DNA of 64,000 nt from Apoda limacodes (GCA_946406115.1 OX291558.1:21382205-21446204), one strand, 5' to 3'; shown: positions 41,591 to 54,328, counted from the first letter of the stretch. The notes: a model not told the origin generated them from the sequence alone. Translations and numbers: made by a program.

Positions 41591-43654
41591 GTAAAATTTG
41601 TCTGGTGTTCATAAATTAAAAATAAAAATCACAAAAAACCAAAACCGTGAAAAAATTTCTGCTGTGTAGCCTTGTTATGTCTTTTTATGTACGCTTGTAA
41701 TGTTACTGTGTTTAAAATAGTTTAAGAATCAAAAAACATGCTTAGGTAAAGGTAAATGAAATGTTATTAGATACCGATATACCTAATCGAGAAATATCGC
41801 CGGATTGAGGTGTATTTTCATCACATAGTTGGACAGAAGCGTGTTTGCATTTAACACTTTCGGATGGAAGCGGGTTTGTATTGAAAAGTACCAAAGCGTG
41901 TAAAAGCCTTTTATCAACAGTTTCAAATCATTTTACTAACAGTTTCTAATTGGTTGATTGTGATCGAAGCAAGTTTGCACCTCAACGATACTTTTGAAGT
42001 GTATTTTACTCTGGATGGAAACAGTTAGTTTTACTCGTTTACATTCTGACTACAGTGCAGTTGAATAAAAAATTGGTATACTCAGTTTATAAAAAAAAAT
42101 AATTGTGAATAAAAATGTGTCTTTGTTTCTACACTCCTCAATTTTAACTACGAACGAAGTATACATTTTTCGCTACGCGGAAAGTAGGTATGTATATGAT
42201 CTGAATAAAATGCAACTTATGTTAACCTCAAACTTTATTTATGCAACAGTAAAGTACTTAATGGCATAATTATAAGTATTATTCGATACCTATTCTTGTT
42301 ATAATAATAATAGGAAATCGTTTCTTACAAAATATTATGTTTCCTAGTTGCTTCATAATGGATGATGAACGCGAAAAATCAAACTCGCTTTCGAATGTTT
42401 ATAAAAATTTAAACGAGCAAACCAAGATTTTTTTCTCATTCTTAACAGTTTTTAATTTGCTATCGTATGGATATATAGTGAAATCGATTACACAAACCGA
42501 GTTTTGTCTGATAAAGCTGATCTAAATTGTTTTCACAAAATCCATTAAGGTTGAAATAATATTTTCTGCTAAGCTTTGAAGCTTTGGACGACATCTAAAA
42601 TAAAACAAAAGTTGATTCTCTAAAAATACAGATAATAACACTGTGTGACACGATTTTTCTAACATAAATGAGATTACGTGTTTTGAATTCCTTATTCCAT
42701 TGTTGAAAACATTGTCAATTGATATGGTTGTCTAACACGTCACGTTTCTAAGTTATAGTGTCAATACTATTTACGTGTACCCTCGTAAAAAACAAAAGAT
42801 CAAACGTTGTTAATTGCAGATTTCTTTTAATACTGAAGTCTGTACGACTATAAATTAAAAGTTTTAGTGGTCTTAAGATAATTCTAACAGTTTATTTGGG
42901 TAATCATAACATTTTTTTCGAAAGTCATGAAGAAAAGTAACCACCGCAAGTGTTTAAATCATCCGGAAAAGTTAAGGAAAAATTAAGGCAAAGTTAATAT
43001 TTCATCATTTTCTTTTGGAATATTTGGCTCATTTTTTATATTGACCACTTAAACCTCAGCTATTTTGATTCGTTGTCACTTGTCAATATATATAACATTT
43101 TTTTTGTGTAAAATTAATAATTTAAATAAAAAATATGATATACAATTTTGATACTGTCTTTATTTATTTATAGTACATCAATTTATCATAACTTTAAAAT
43201 GATACGTGTTACAAAAAATCTATTTAAGTTTTTCTGTTCAGCAGGTTTATTTTGATAAAAAATAGCCGTTTCATTAAATGTTAGAGCACAAAAAAAAAAA
43301 TTTGTCACACAGTGTAATTAAATAGATACTTCTTTCTGGAGTTTATGATTTTATACCCATTAATGTACCTATGTGATACATTTATTACAAAAATGCTAAA
43401 TTCATATGTAGTTTAGTTTTTCCTATAATAAAACAACATAAAAATGAAAAGCCACATAGAAGTAATTGGATCAGTACATGTAGTGCCATTACCTATATAG
43501 GTGCATCATAATTGCACAGTTCGCGTGCATTTTTGGAGACATGGACTTTAAACATATTTCAATTTCGTTGCGAAATTTTATGCGTTACACCTTCTATAAA
43601 ATTGTATAGGTTACACCTTCTATAAAAATGTATAGATTACATGTATTATACATA
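41591..43654. other. no gene established; degenerate repeats
   Basis: 41800-42020 holds imperfect direct copies of a gaagc(a/g)(t/a)gtttgca-like motif. A plus frame at 42337-42525 (MDDEREKSNSLSNVYKNLNE) looks coding-like but is short and unsupported. The remainder is AT-rich. Confidence 0.4.
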
Positions 43655-43990
43655 TAAAATGCTTTGTCCTGAATGACTGATGGATCAACGCACAGCCTAA
43701 GCCGCTGATCGTAGAGACCTGAAACGTGGAGGGTGTGTTCTTTGTATGACGTAGGCATCCGATAAGAAAGGATTTTACAGAATTCTACCCCTAAAAGGGT
43801 GAAAAAGGGGGGTAAAGTTTGTATGGGACAACGTGATTCCTTGGTCCAATCTACTTCAAATTTTGTATAAACCTTTTTTAACAGAATTGATGAAAGACGT
43901 GTATCGTATTTTATTGACATTTATCCCCTAACGGGGTTAAAAAGGGGTATAAAGTTATTTGGCGGTTATTTGCTTCGAAGTTGATATCAA
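43655..43990 (+). repeat. dispersed repeat family C, copy 1
   Basis: Shows taagccgctgatcgtagaga, catccgataagaaagga and acccctaaaagggtgaaaaa. The same order of motifs recurs in the copy at 46300-46840. Common-looking moth repeat, non-coding. Confidence 0.55.
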
Positions 43991-44119
43991 TACTCCTTAG
44001 TGCTTTTAATTTAATTAACAATTTATTTTGACACATGTTTGGAAACTCAATTCGATTATATTCAAAAAAGGTTGAACTTACTTAAAAACATAAACAACTT
44101 CATAGTCAAATCAAATTAG

Positions 44120-44450
44120 AAGAAGAAAAAACATTGATTGGTAGAGTTTTGAATTTTGGTGTACAAGACCTCCCGTTGTGCACACTAAATCGATACCTGT
44201 TGCGCCTGCGACGCCATCTTGGAAAGAAGGTGCCCTTTATCAGTTTTTTGCTTATATCTCGGCAACAATTATTTATCCGATAAAATCGTGTATGCAAAAA
44301 CTGTAACTTATTAAATTTCCTATAAAAAGGTAAGATATATTATTTATGTATCTCTAATACTTTAGCTGTAATCCGACATTGAAAAGCTTTTTTTTTATAT
44401 TTTTGCTATCGATATACAGTTTTGTTTCTGTTTACTCCTAAAATGTTCGT
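44120..44450 (-). repeat. inverted partner repeat, left copy
   Basis: Its reverse complement aligns over about 320 bp with 45893-46210: aattcaaaactctaccaat at the outer end, ttgccgagatataagcaaaa, then cggtatatcg-like and attacag segments. The two copies face each other in inverted orientation 1.4 kb apart. Confidence 0.75.
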
Positions 44451-44679
44451 ATATATCTTCAAAAACTTATTCCATGCCACTACCTAGAGATAGAAATACC
44501 GACAGAGATGATGAGAAATAGAGAAAGAAAGAGAAGGGAAGAGATAATTCAGGGGCAGATGCATTATGCGACATGATGTGTACAGCTAGCAGGGCGGAAC
44601 CCATTTGGTGAGTAGGAATAGCCAATAGGCTTGACCGACCAGCCATCAGCCGATCTTCATCGCGTCTGATTCCGATAAA

Positions 44680-45037
44680 AAACCATCTATCCTGAGAAGA
44701 ACAAAGGCAAGGTTCTCGACAGACTGGTAAACAAACTCAATTTTAACATTATGACTGCTACTATGGTAACTCTTGGACAATTGGATGTACTCAACATAAC
44801 GTTTTACAGAACACAAGCCAAAGTTTGTGCTCGATAGAAGTACTGGATAAACTTTGTTCTAGCAATCTCTTGGTTATTATGTCCCTTGGGCCCCAGGTGT
44901 ACGAAGCTACTGTGACAGACTGTGATAAACTGGGACTAATTCAAGATGCTCTTAAAATAATCAGCTTACCACAACTAGATCACATTCCTGTTCTCATTAG
45001 ATCTCTAATATTGATGTAGTCATCGAATTTGTCACTC
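44680..45037 (+). pseudogene. broken host-gene fragment, HEAT-repeat-like (possibly FANCD2-like)
   Basis: Two in-phase exons: one ending KNKGKVLDRL (donor ctg/gtaaac at 44727), an 83-nt intron with acceptor gttttacag, then 44810-45037. The second exon reads NTSQSLCSIEVLDKLCSSNL, CDKLGLIQDALKIISLPQL and DHIPVLIRSLI. A stop at 45017 is bypassed by a one-base shift (then DVVIEFVT) just before a donor (cactc/gtaagc). The leucine-rich helices with 'LPQLDHIPVLI' remind me of the FANCD2 HEAT region, but this is an impression, not a match. A retained intron means a DNA-level copy, not a retrocopy. A further peptide (GADGLDIKLRNTKEVLETVN) at about 46905-47010 might belong to the same locus. Confidence 0.35.
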
Positions 45038-45892
45038 GTAAGCTACTATTAGCCAGTGCATAAAATAAAAACCAGATAAGAGCGATATCAATGTATGTGG
45101 AATGGTTTATAAATGTAACAGCTTAAAAACCGTTGCGTTAGTATTTATTGAACGCTGTCGCCACGTCGAAAAATGGTGCTCCTATGGGTATAAACGTGCT
45201 CCGTGAAATCTGTGATGCAGTGCCCCTGTTCTGTTGCCCAAAATCCAAAACGACTTTGGTGAAGAGGTGGATACTAAGTGTCTATGAAATTACGTAACCG
45301 TGGCAGTAGTAACCGCTATTAAAGTTTGCTCAAAGCGTTTAGTATACTAAATTATCTATATGACGAGGGCTTAGGACATTTTTACTTTAACTATGTCGCA
45401 AAAAAAAAGTAGCTCGACATCGCCCCGTTGAAATAAAATAATCGTTAATATAATAATCGTAAATAATCGTGTAAACTTAATTTTGAAAAACTTCGTCTGC
45501 AATGACAGGAGGAAGAGAGTAAAGCGGCGGGAGAGCGCATCTACTTTTGAGCTCACTGTCTACCTCGAGGTCATGATTGGTGTCTTCTCGTTTAGTGCTG
45601 AGCAAGCATTACGACTAAGTTTTTACAAAGCAGTCAGTCTTTTAGTCGTCGTCACAAGGATTAATTAAGTCTTTGGAAGGAAGGCATGGCGCTCAGAGTG
45701 TCGACTTCAATAGCTTTATAGCTAAAGTTAGTGGTACTTATACCCACCAAGTGGCCCCAAAACACATTCCGACCCAGCCATACACATCATGTCACATAAT
45801 GCATTTGCCTCTTGTGAGCCCTTCCTTTTTCTCTCTTTCTCACCCTCTCATCTCTTTTTCTTGGTGTCGCGAAATAAATCTAAAAAATATAT

Positions 45893-46210
45893 TTGAACCA
45901 TTTTGGAGTAAATATAAAACAAACGGTATATCGGCAGCAAGAAAAAAAAAATATTTTTCCACTTTAACGCCGTATTACAGTTAAAATACCAGAGATACAA
46001 TAGTAATATGTTGAGCTATTTTATAGGATATTTAATAATCTATAGTTTTAACATCAGCAATAATTGCCGAGATATAAGCAAAAAAACTAAAAAAGGGTAC
46101 CTTTTTTCTATGATGGCGGCGCTTGCGCAACAGCTATCGATGGGGACTTTTAGTATGTCGTAATGAACAAATACACAAAAATTCAAAACTCTACCAATTA
46201 ATGTTTTTTT
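45893..46210 (+). repeat. inverted partner repeat, right copy
   Basis: See 44120-44450. Right copy shares ttgccgagatataagc, gatggcggcgcttgcgcaac and aattcaaaactctaccaat. The sense of this element is unknown; no coding frame. Confidence 0.75.
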
Positions 46211-46299
46211 AGCCTAAAAATGTATCTAATTTGACTGTACTATTCAATACTCTTTCAAATTGGAATGTCTCGAATGTCACCGTACTATATTAGTACCTC

Positions 46300-46840
46300 A
46301 TTTCATGGTCGAGTTGGATTCACGCAATAAGGGTAAACCGATTGTAATGAAATTTTGGTAAGTTGTTATGCACACGCCGGGGAAGGTTTCTGAATTAGTA
46401 TAACCGTATAAGGTTGTTTTAAAGAAGGGTAACAACGTTCGCCGGTTCAGCTATATTTCTATAAAGAAACTGACTGGCTGACTGACTAATCGATCAATGA
46501 ACAGCTAAAACCGCTGTGTCTAGAAGCATGACATTTTGCACAAACGTTCCTTAAATGACGTAAGTGTGCACTAAGAAGGGCATTTTTGGAAATTAATCCC
46601 CTAAGGGGGTAAAATATGGTTTGGCAGTTTGCATGGAAATGGCTAAAACTTGGCTTTAACGTTAAAAATAAAGATGCACGTGATTCAACGTTTTTGAAAA
46701 ATTATCCCCTAGACGGCAAAATAGGGGATGAAAATGTGTATGAAAATTCCGATGTTATTGTATGTAAAACAGTAAACAGTCAAAAGTTGTTTTTTTTAAA
46801 AAAAGTTTACGCAGACGAAGTCGCAGGAATAAGCTAGTCT
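46300..46840 (+). repeat. dispersed repeat family C, copy 2
   Basis: Contains actgactggctgactgac, aatgacgtaagtgtgcac, aatcccctaagggggtaaaa and ends with acgcagacgaagtcgcagg. Together with 43655-43990 it flanks the inverted repeats and the gene fragment. The plus frame 46616-46837 inside it is a by-product. Confidence 0.6.
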
Positions 46841-47039
46841 TCTATAAAATTGAATTAAAATCGATGGTTGGTCAGTAAATAAATAAGGCTGCTGTGACAT
46901 ACGGGCTGGTGGACTTAGGTGCGGATGGATTGGATATTAAGCTACGGAACACTAAAGAAGTCCTGGAAACTGTGAACATTTTTCGCTACCACTTGAAAAA
47001 AATTTGTTCGGAATAAAGGGAGCTTACTTGTACATCCAT

Positions 47040-47330
47040 CCCTAAAACTTTACCCTTGCCACGTGTGTCACTCTAGGCTTTTCTTCGCAGCTTCAATGCG
47101 TAATGTAATAATCTAGCTAAGTTATAAAGATATCTTAGACCAGTGGGGTTGTGAGAAAGTGAGACACCGCTGCTATCGAGAACACTTACATAAACTTTCA
47201 CTCTGTGCATTTGAACGCGCCGCTCGCCGCGCCGCTCTCCGCGACGCTCTCCGCGACGCTGCCGTCGCCGCCCCGCTCCCGCTGTCATCGTGTTTGAGAC
47301 GTTACATCTATCAGTTATATTTTATGGTTC
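47040..47330. other. GC-rich repeat-like patch
   Basis: 47215-47290 is a run of cgctctccgcga and cgccgcg motifs with an RGERRGERR-type minus frame. Very CpG-rich in an AT-rich region; likely part of a transposon or simple-sequence expansion. Confidence 0.4.
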
Positions 47331-47586
47331 AGAAATATTAATTCTTCAGTTAGGTATATATATAGTTTTCCAATAATTGAAACATTGATGAAATTTACTA
47401 AAAAAATATTACCTCCATCCAAAGTACCTGTAATCGGGTTTTCAGTATAGGATAGGCACATCTCATAGTTGGTGGCAGAAGCCATTCCTGATGTACATGT
47501 TCTTGAGTAGTACATAAACTTAGTTCTCGTTCATCCTGTTTTAAAGTCTTGGTCAGTTAATATTAATGATGATCTTTTAAGTTTCG

Positions 47587-50000
47587 ATAAAGTCAAAGTC
47601 AAAAAAGTTAAAATGTTTTATTCAAATAAGGATTTTACAATCACTTTTGGATCGTCGAAGTAATGAAATATTATTTTTTGAAATCCGGTTCACAATGTTG
47701 TTGATTTATACCGAGAAGAATCCGGCAAGAAACTCGATAGTTACTCTTTTAAAAACACTATCAATAATACAAATAAACTAAAAATACAATCAATGTTTTA
47801 AATAAAAAATTTAAGCTGTACAATTTTATATTATTTCCATTTTAATTTGGTTTACCTATGCATCCTGTAATTGAGCACCTTCAGTCCCAAGGATTTTTAT
47901 CATTTGATAAAAGATTTAAATTTACTTATTGATAGCTTTTGAATATTATTGGGAACTTTGTTGTAAAAGTGTATACATTGCCCCATAAAAGAGTTACTTA
48001 TTTTGTGTAGACGTGTATCATGCACCAACAATTGTATTATTGTCTTGATCGCATACACAGCAGAGCTAAGTTTTTTGGCTAGGTTATGAATATGAGGACC
48101 CCGTTGAAGTTTGGAGTCCAGCGTTATGTCAAGAAAGACTGTTGAATTAACAAGTTCTAATTGTTCGCCATTAACATTGATACATGTCTGTATCTGACTA
48201 ACATTTGGTAATGTAAATTTAACACATTTGGTTTTTTTTCAATAAGTAACAAATTATTAGCGTTAATCCAATTTACAATTTTAGAAACGGCATTATTTAA
48301 TTCATCATAACATGTCTATTGTCTCTTAACTTTAAAAAGTAAAGAGGTGTCGTCAGCAAATAAGACAATATCATGGTTTTTTACATGATATGGGAGATCG
48401 TTAATGTAAATAAGAAATGGAAACGGACCTAAAATTGAGCCCTGAGGGACTCCCATAGTGACTGCTGATCCCGGAGATATTTCACCGTTGACATCTATTT
48501 TCTGTACTCTGCTACTCATGTAGGAGGTCAAAAGGTCGAGAGCTTTGCCTGTAATACCATAGTGATGTAGCTTCCTGATGAGATTTTCATGTTGGACACA
48601 GTCAAATGCCTTAGATAAATCACAAAACACTCCAAGAGCATCATGCGAATCCTCCCAGGTGTTAAATATATTTTTTAATAGTGCCACTCCTGCATCAGTT
48701 GTGGAACGGCCTTTCATAAAGCCAAAATGTTTACTACTAAGTAGGTCATTAATACAGAAATGGCTTAACATTTGACAAAGTATGATTTTTTCAAAAACTT
48801 TACTGAGTACAGGTAGTATTGAAATAGGCCGAAAATTATTAGGGTCTGTTGAACTACCTGATTTAAAAAGAGGTATAACTTTGCTTAGTTATATCTCATT
48901 AGGACACACCACTATCAACACAACTATTAAAAATTATGGCTAAGGGTCTTTGCTATAACATGAATTATTGAGTTTGTAGTTTTTACAGAAAGTCCACAAA
49001 GGTGTTTTTCATTTCTAATGTTTTAAATGCATTTATGATATCCGTAGGACTAATGTTTTTAAACACAAAGGGAACCTTACATTCAGGAACATTAGTTTTT
49101 ATTAATTTTTCTGCTAAAATTGGGCTTGAGTTAAGATGTTCAGTTGTTTTTAAAGGAATATTGCTAAAAAAAATTTCAAAGGCAACTGCTACCTCAGAAT
49201 TTGTTTTTAAACTAGTATTAACTACAATCAACTCAAAGTCCTTTCAAAAATTCCTAGCTGTACCAGTTTCATTATTTATTATGTTCCATGTCGTTTTTAT
49301 TTTATTTGTTGAATTTTTTATTTTATGTCTGAGGTGAATTGATTTTGCAACAAGACAGACTTTTTTAAAGGTTTTTGAGTATTTCTTTAAATATTCCCTA
49401 AATATTTGGCTATTATTATATGTTTTTTCTTTATATAATTCATACAACTTACGCCTACTTTAAAAAATACCTGGGGTAGCCCATTCACCAAAACTTAAGC
49501 GACTGGAAATAAGTTTCTGTTTGCAGTAAATATTTTATTATACTCTGTAGTAATAGTGTCAAGAACAGTATTGTACATTTCATTTAGGTTGCCATTATAA
49601 AGTAAATCCGGAAGTTTATGCAATAAGTTATATTTAAATGATTCAATCCGTTTAGTTGTTATTGGTATAAATTTAATTTCCTTTTTAGTAAAACTATTCT
49701 TTCTTTCTAAAGCCACTGATTGTCTACAATGATCTGACTCTAGATTGTTTATAATTGATTTTTAAATTGGTTTTATATCAGTAAATATATTGTCGATGCA
49801 AGTGGCACTAGATACTGTTTGGTTCACAAAACAAATTTTTTAAATTTAAAGACCGAAATAAGGCGAGCAATCTGGTGCCTAGTGAGTTATTTTGTAAAAT
49901 GTTTATATTAAAGTCTCCACAAACAATGATTTGTTTATTGAAACACCCTATATATTTATCAGTCTGAATTTTACACGATAAAATAAATTTTAAATATGAT
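47587..50000 (-). mobile_element. Jockey LINE, nearly complete ORF2
   Basis: From the endonuclease (KQIIVCGDFNINILQNNS, about 49930) through a basic linker (KIKTTWNIINNETG) to the reverse transcriptase frame 48316-48771. That frame has FGFMKGRSTTDAGVALLKN, LSKAFDCVQHENLI, GVPQGSILGP and an intact DIVLFADDTSLLF. The 3' UTR ends with ttgactttgacttt-type repeats at 47587. Several stops and frameshifts elsewhere make it non-functional as it stands. The same family supplies the nested fragment at 28330-28885. Confidence 0.85.
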
Positions 50001-50906
50001 TTTTTAAAAGGGTAGGCTATAAAAATTCATGGAAATTTTTAAAACATAACACCTCTACCTTACAAAGAGAATGTTCCACGTGCTCATCGCCTTGGTGCGA
50101 TGATCCCGAAAAGCTGGAAAATTTTAAGTGAACCCGATTAACGATCGGTAATCAAGTTCGCTGCTCTCAATTAACTTTACTTAACTTAGGCTTTATTGGT
50201 AAGTAAATCAATGATATTAACAGTTTACTGTACACAATAGGGCTTTTAATTCTTTTATTTCTTTTAAATAATACAGAAGAATTTCTGCATAGCGAAAACA
50301 CAGATAATAAATTTGAAACATCAAAGATTAACAGCGTACTTTACAAGCTCTAGAAACTAATAAAGTTAGTCAACAAATCAATATTTGATTATTTCTGTCA
50401 AAAGCTGTTTTCAATATTCCGTTGTAACTGACTCCTACCTAAAGCTGTTGAAGCGCAAAACTTTTGTAATAAATAACGAGTAGAAACAACTGTACCTAAA
50501 TTATATGAAGCAAACAAAATTAAACAGAATTTAATATTCAGTTTATTTGTTGTTTCTCCTTAAAATAGTAACAAGCTTTCGGGTAATGAAATCTGTGAAA
50601 TTAATTTAAAGTTTTACGGATTTAAGTCGAATTATCTCATTAAACGCTTTTGTAAAATTGTTGAAGTCAATGTCTTTGTTCGAAATCCTTGTATGCTCAT
50701 ACTATTCATTCTATTATTTAATATTGGGTACATTCCTACCTTCTAGTTTTGTAATTTCTTGCTCATATTATCGGTCTCATATTTGGCAACCTTAACACTC
50801 GTTAAGTATAAATAAATAGATAAAATAAACAGAGACAGCGTACCGCTCAAACCCTTTAATCCTCTAAGCTCAAACCACACAGCTTAAATCGGAATATTGT
50901 TTAGAT
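50001..50906. other. no gene seen
   Basis: AT-rich sequence without recognisable repeats or exons. Confidence 0.45.
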
Positions 50907-51156
50907 TTTTTGACGTGACAACGTCTTATAAATTGGTTTGCCGGGTGACACTTCAAGAAACTGCGTTACGCTCCGCTCACGTTATGCGCTCACAATGAGA
51001 GCGAGTGAGAGGCACGCGTCGAGGTTAGCCCGCCTAAGAGCGAGAGAGACAGACATAAAAAGTGAAAGGCACGCGTCCCTTCCACTCGAGCACAGTTAGC
51101 CCGCCTTATGACAAATTAAAATTATTTTACCACTCAAAGTCGTTGTCACGTAAAAC
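50907..51156. mobile_element. MITE-like element with inverted ends
   Basis: tttttgacgtgacaacgtc at the left and gtcgttgtcacgtaaaa at the right are inverted relatives. The body has two direct copies of aggcacgcgtc ... gttagcccgcct. About 250 bp, non-coding. Confidence 0.5.
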
Positions 51157-51488
51157 TTTCGCCCGTATACCGACTTTACAGGCAACCAGTTTTTTTTAAG
51201 TAGGTAAGTTTCTATAGGTTACTAAAATTCAGAGAAAGGGAGAAAGTAGAGTGGAAATCCTACATTTGAATAACTGGATAAACACTTTTCTATATTGAAG
51301 AACGTTTAGTTTTGAAACTAAACATAACAACCCACGAGACGCTTTATAGGGTTTGGTTTCTTCTCTTCTTCTTCTCGTCTTCTGTTTGCATTGACGTAAG
51401 TTATCATCACGTTATCAGATTCACGTGGGTTTTATGAGTAACTACTATTTTGAGAAGAATGAGTAAAAAAAGCTAGTGGACTCCATTT

Positions 51489-51760
51489 TTAGGGTTCCGT
51501 ACCTAAAGGGTAATTAACGGGATCCTATTACTAAGACTCCGCTGTCCGTTCGTCCTTCCGTCCGTCTGTCACCAGGCTGTATCTTATGAACCGTGATACT
51601 TACACAATTGAAATTTTTACAGAAGATGTATTTCTGTTGCCGCTATAAAAACAAATACTAAAAAACAAAATAAAATATATTTTAAGGGGGCTCCCATACA
51701 ATGAACGTGATTTTTTTGCCCTTTTTATAGATAATGGCACGGAACTCCACATGGGCAAAG
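51489..51760 (+). repeat. dispersed repeat family D, copy 1
   Basis: Shows agggttccgtacctaaagg, ctattactaagactccgctg, accaggctgtatcttatgaa and ttctgttgccgctataaaa. Copies at 58187 and 59815. A widespread-looking, non-coding moth repeat with internal tccgtccgt microsatellite. Confidence 0.75.
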
Positions 51761-51890
51761 CGCCATGCTAAACTTCTGGTAAGTTTAGTGTGGAACTTAG
51801 TTAAGTCACTATCATTGTACTACGTGTACACGTACGACCCAATGCCCACAGCATAAGTTTAGTGCCATAACGACGAAATTAAAGTATTAA

Positions 51891-52111
51891 GGCTAAGTTG
51901 CACAACTAACTTTGACGTTAACCAGCACCGTCAAAAATGGGAGATTTTATAAAAATTTTCATAGTCAGCTATTTTGAAACTTAACTAGCTCGTCAAAATT
52001 TAGCAAACCACTAGGTGGTTAACTGTAAAAATAGCTGACGATAGAAATTTCCATACAATATCCCTTTTTTGGCGAATGGTTAACGTTAAAGTTAGTTGGT
52101 GCAACCCAGCC
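51891..52111. mobile_element. 221-bp MITE with TAA target duplication (PIF/Harbinger-like)
   Basis: The ends ggctaagttgcacaacta and (complement) ggctgggttgcaccaacta extend about 35 bp inward to gttaacca. The element is flanked by TAA at 51888-51890 and 52112-52114. A 3-bp TWA-type target duplication is characteristic of PIF/Harbinger elements. Confidence 0.75.
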
Positions 52112-52499
52112 TAAGTGTTTTAAATTGAATTAGTGATATAAAAACCGAATAAATAAATATTTATCCAAAAACGTTCTTAATGTTATTATTATTTTGACAG
52201 CCTTTTTTAAGCAAACGCTACGCGATTAGGCGCTAGCAAAGTTATATAAAATTTTATTCGTGGAGAGTTTTAGTCTTATTGATAGAATCCGGCGTTACTT
52301 TGCTAAAATTTATTATTATGATAATATGTTATTACATTGCAATTCCGTTAAAAACAATCGATCATTCTCAGTAGATCCATTATCCAAAACAATAAAGTAC
52401 CACTCTTGTACAGAAGTACACCATCCACATGTGTAGGAGTGCACTTCCCTCCTTATGTGGACGCTGCCTACTTCACTACACCACTAAATAGCTAAAAAA

Positions 52500-52560
52500 C
52501 TCGACAAGAGTTTCGCCTCAACACGAGGCATCTTCAGGAGACGCAAGTTGTTCGTGCGCT
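52500..52560 (-). repeat. Penelope/SINE-type tail fragment
   Basis: Complement reads tcctgaagatgcctcgtgtt and gaggcgaaactcttgtcg, a motif series that often ends Penelope-like or SINE copies in insects. Short. Confidence 0.4.
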
Positions 52561-52571
52561 ATACCTTCACC

Positions 52572-52639
52572 AAAACTGCGAGTTGTAGATAGCATATCTG
52601 CTAAAAACGGCAGAAGTGCTATCTACAACTCACAGTTTT
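52572..52639. other. 68-nt near-perfect hairpin
   Basis: 52572-52594 and 52617-52639 pair with 22 of 23 positions (aaaactgcgagttgtagata against its inverse). An inner tctgc/gcaga stem continues after a small bulge. The shape and length resemble a miRNA precursor or a tiny foldback element. Transcription is unknown. Confidence 0.5.
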
Positions 52640-54073
52640 AACCTAGAAACAGTAGCAAACGTTCATGAAATAGCTTATAACTGGTTACATATTTCTGTAG
52701 AAGCACATTTTTGAAATAAGCTTTGCACAAAGAGGTAGGTAAATAAAAATATCAATTGGTGGCGCTAGTGGACGTCAGGAATCCTCTTAATAACAAAGTC
52801 ATTCAAAAAACTCGACTTTCATTTTATACTGTTCAGCAGATGTTAAGAACTTTTTATAAATTTTTACCAATAATATGTATCTTTGAGAAACCTCTTTCTG
52901 ATGTCTTTGTATACATATTATTTAGCTTAGATAGGCCGAAATCTTTGGATTGCAATCGGATTACACTACGACTTTAAACCCAAATTTAATTTAAGAAACA
53001 ATTTCTACTTTGCTCAAGTAAAGTAATAGTGAAATTAAAAAAACTTATCTAGAATTTGATGGTACAGTACAATAATAACGAAACAATTCTTCGTTTTATA
53101 CTAGAAAAGTAGGCCTCTTTCATATTTCCGAAAATTACCTGCCTCTGGAACGATGCTTTATTATGTTCTTTTCATTTCAAGCTGCGTCAAAACAAAGCAA
53201 AGTTTCACAAAAAACCTGCTGCATGCCGTTGCACTTGTATGCAGTGCAGTGATTTGCTGAAAGCCATTTGAAAAATTGTGCTGCGACAGAAAATCAGCTT
53301 TAAATATCTGTATTTGAATAATATTTTAGCAGTTGGCATAATAAATCACTGGAGGGAAAGTACATAGACCGCTCCTAGAAGTACCCTGTCTCATTTTGTT
53401 TTTATTAAACAAATTTTTCAAGAAGATATACGGAAGCTGCGCCATAAACATGCATTAAGCATAAATAGTGTTTTGTAATAGGCACATAATAGTCTTGTAA
53501 ATGTCTCTTAATATGTTAAACTCTTAAAACAAAAATATCTTAATCTACAGTTCAGATATTTGTTAAGACGACAACACAACAAAAAACAAGAAAAAGCAAT
53601 GGATGAAAGAGAGGAATCAATTCATCCACGTCAATTTGTTAAGACGACAATCACACACTTATTTTTACTTTTTATTTTTTTTATTTGTTCACATAAAAAA
53701 AAAATAGGTCAAGTGCGAGTCTGATTCACGCAAACTTTGTGGACAGTTTATCAATCATGAGATCAAGTCTTCGTTTTTGCCATAATTATTAGTTTTCGGT
53801 TTTTTTTACAGACGTCGTTTTTTTCCTATATTTGTGATGTAACATCGTTCTTCTTGCCAAATTTCATAATTCTAGGTATTTGTATTTGATCTATAAAAAC
53901 TATTTACACTAAACTATCACCACTCTATGTACAACATTGTACACCAATGATGATCCGACATATATGCTCTTTGTTTATAAATATAAAATCGATTAACGTC
54001 TAAGCTGTGTTTTTCAATAATTTAAATCATAGGTTTTGTGTAAAAAATATTTATAATTTAAATTTATAAGGTT
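52640..54073. other. no gene seen
   Basis: AT-rich. 53694-53960 carries a degenerate repeat starting ggtcaagtgcgagtctgat, related in style to family D ends. Confidence 0.45.
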
Positions 54074-54328
54074 CTATGTGCCCCCCTCCCCCCAACTCAT
54101 TTTACAAGTTAGTATTAAATCAGGAAAAATCACAATAATAGAACTTAACTTTTCAACCGACTTCAAAAAAAAGAAGGAGGTTCTCAATTCGACTGTATTT
54201 TTTTTATGATTGTTACCTAAGAACTTTCGACTGCGTGAACCGATTTTAAAGATTCTATTTTTATTTGAAAGCTGGTGCTTTCCGTGTGGTCCCATTTCAA
54301 TTAAGTCCGTTTTGACATTGGCATCCAT
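54074..54328 (-). repeat. dispersed repeat with an open frame
   Basis: The plus strand contains caaccgacttcaaaaaaaag, ggaggttctcaattcgactg, gtgaaccgattttaaag and gaaagctggtgctttccgtg. This order is typical of a common moth repeat; the minus frame across it is not considered a gene. Confidence 0.6.

Noticed and set aside
46616..46837. 73-codon plus frame
   Set aside because: It lies fully inside dispersed repeat family C.
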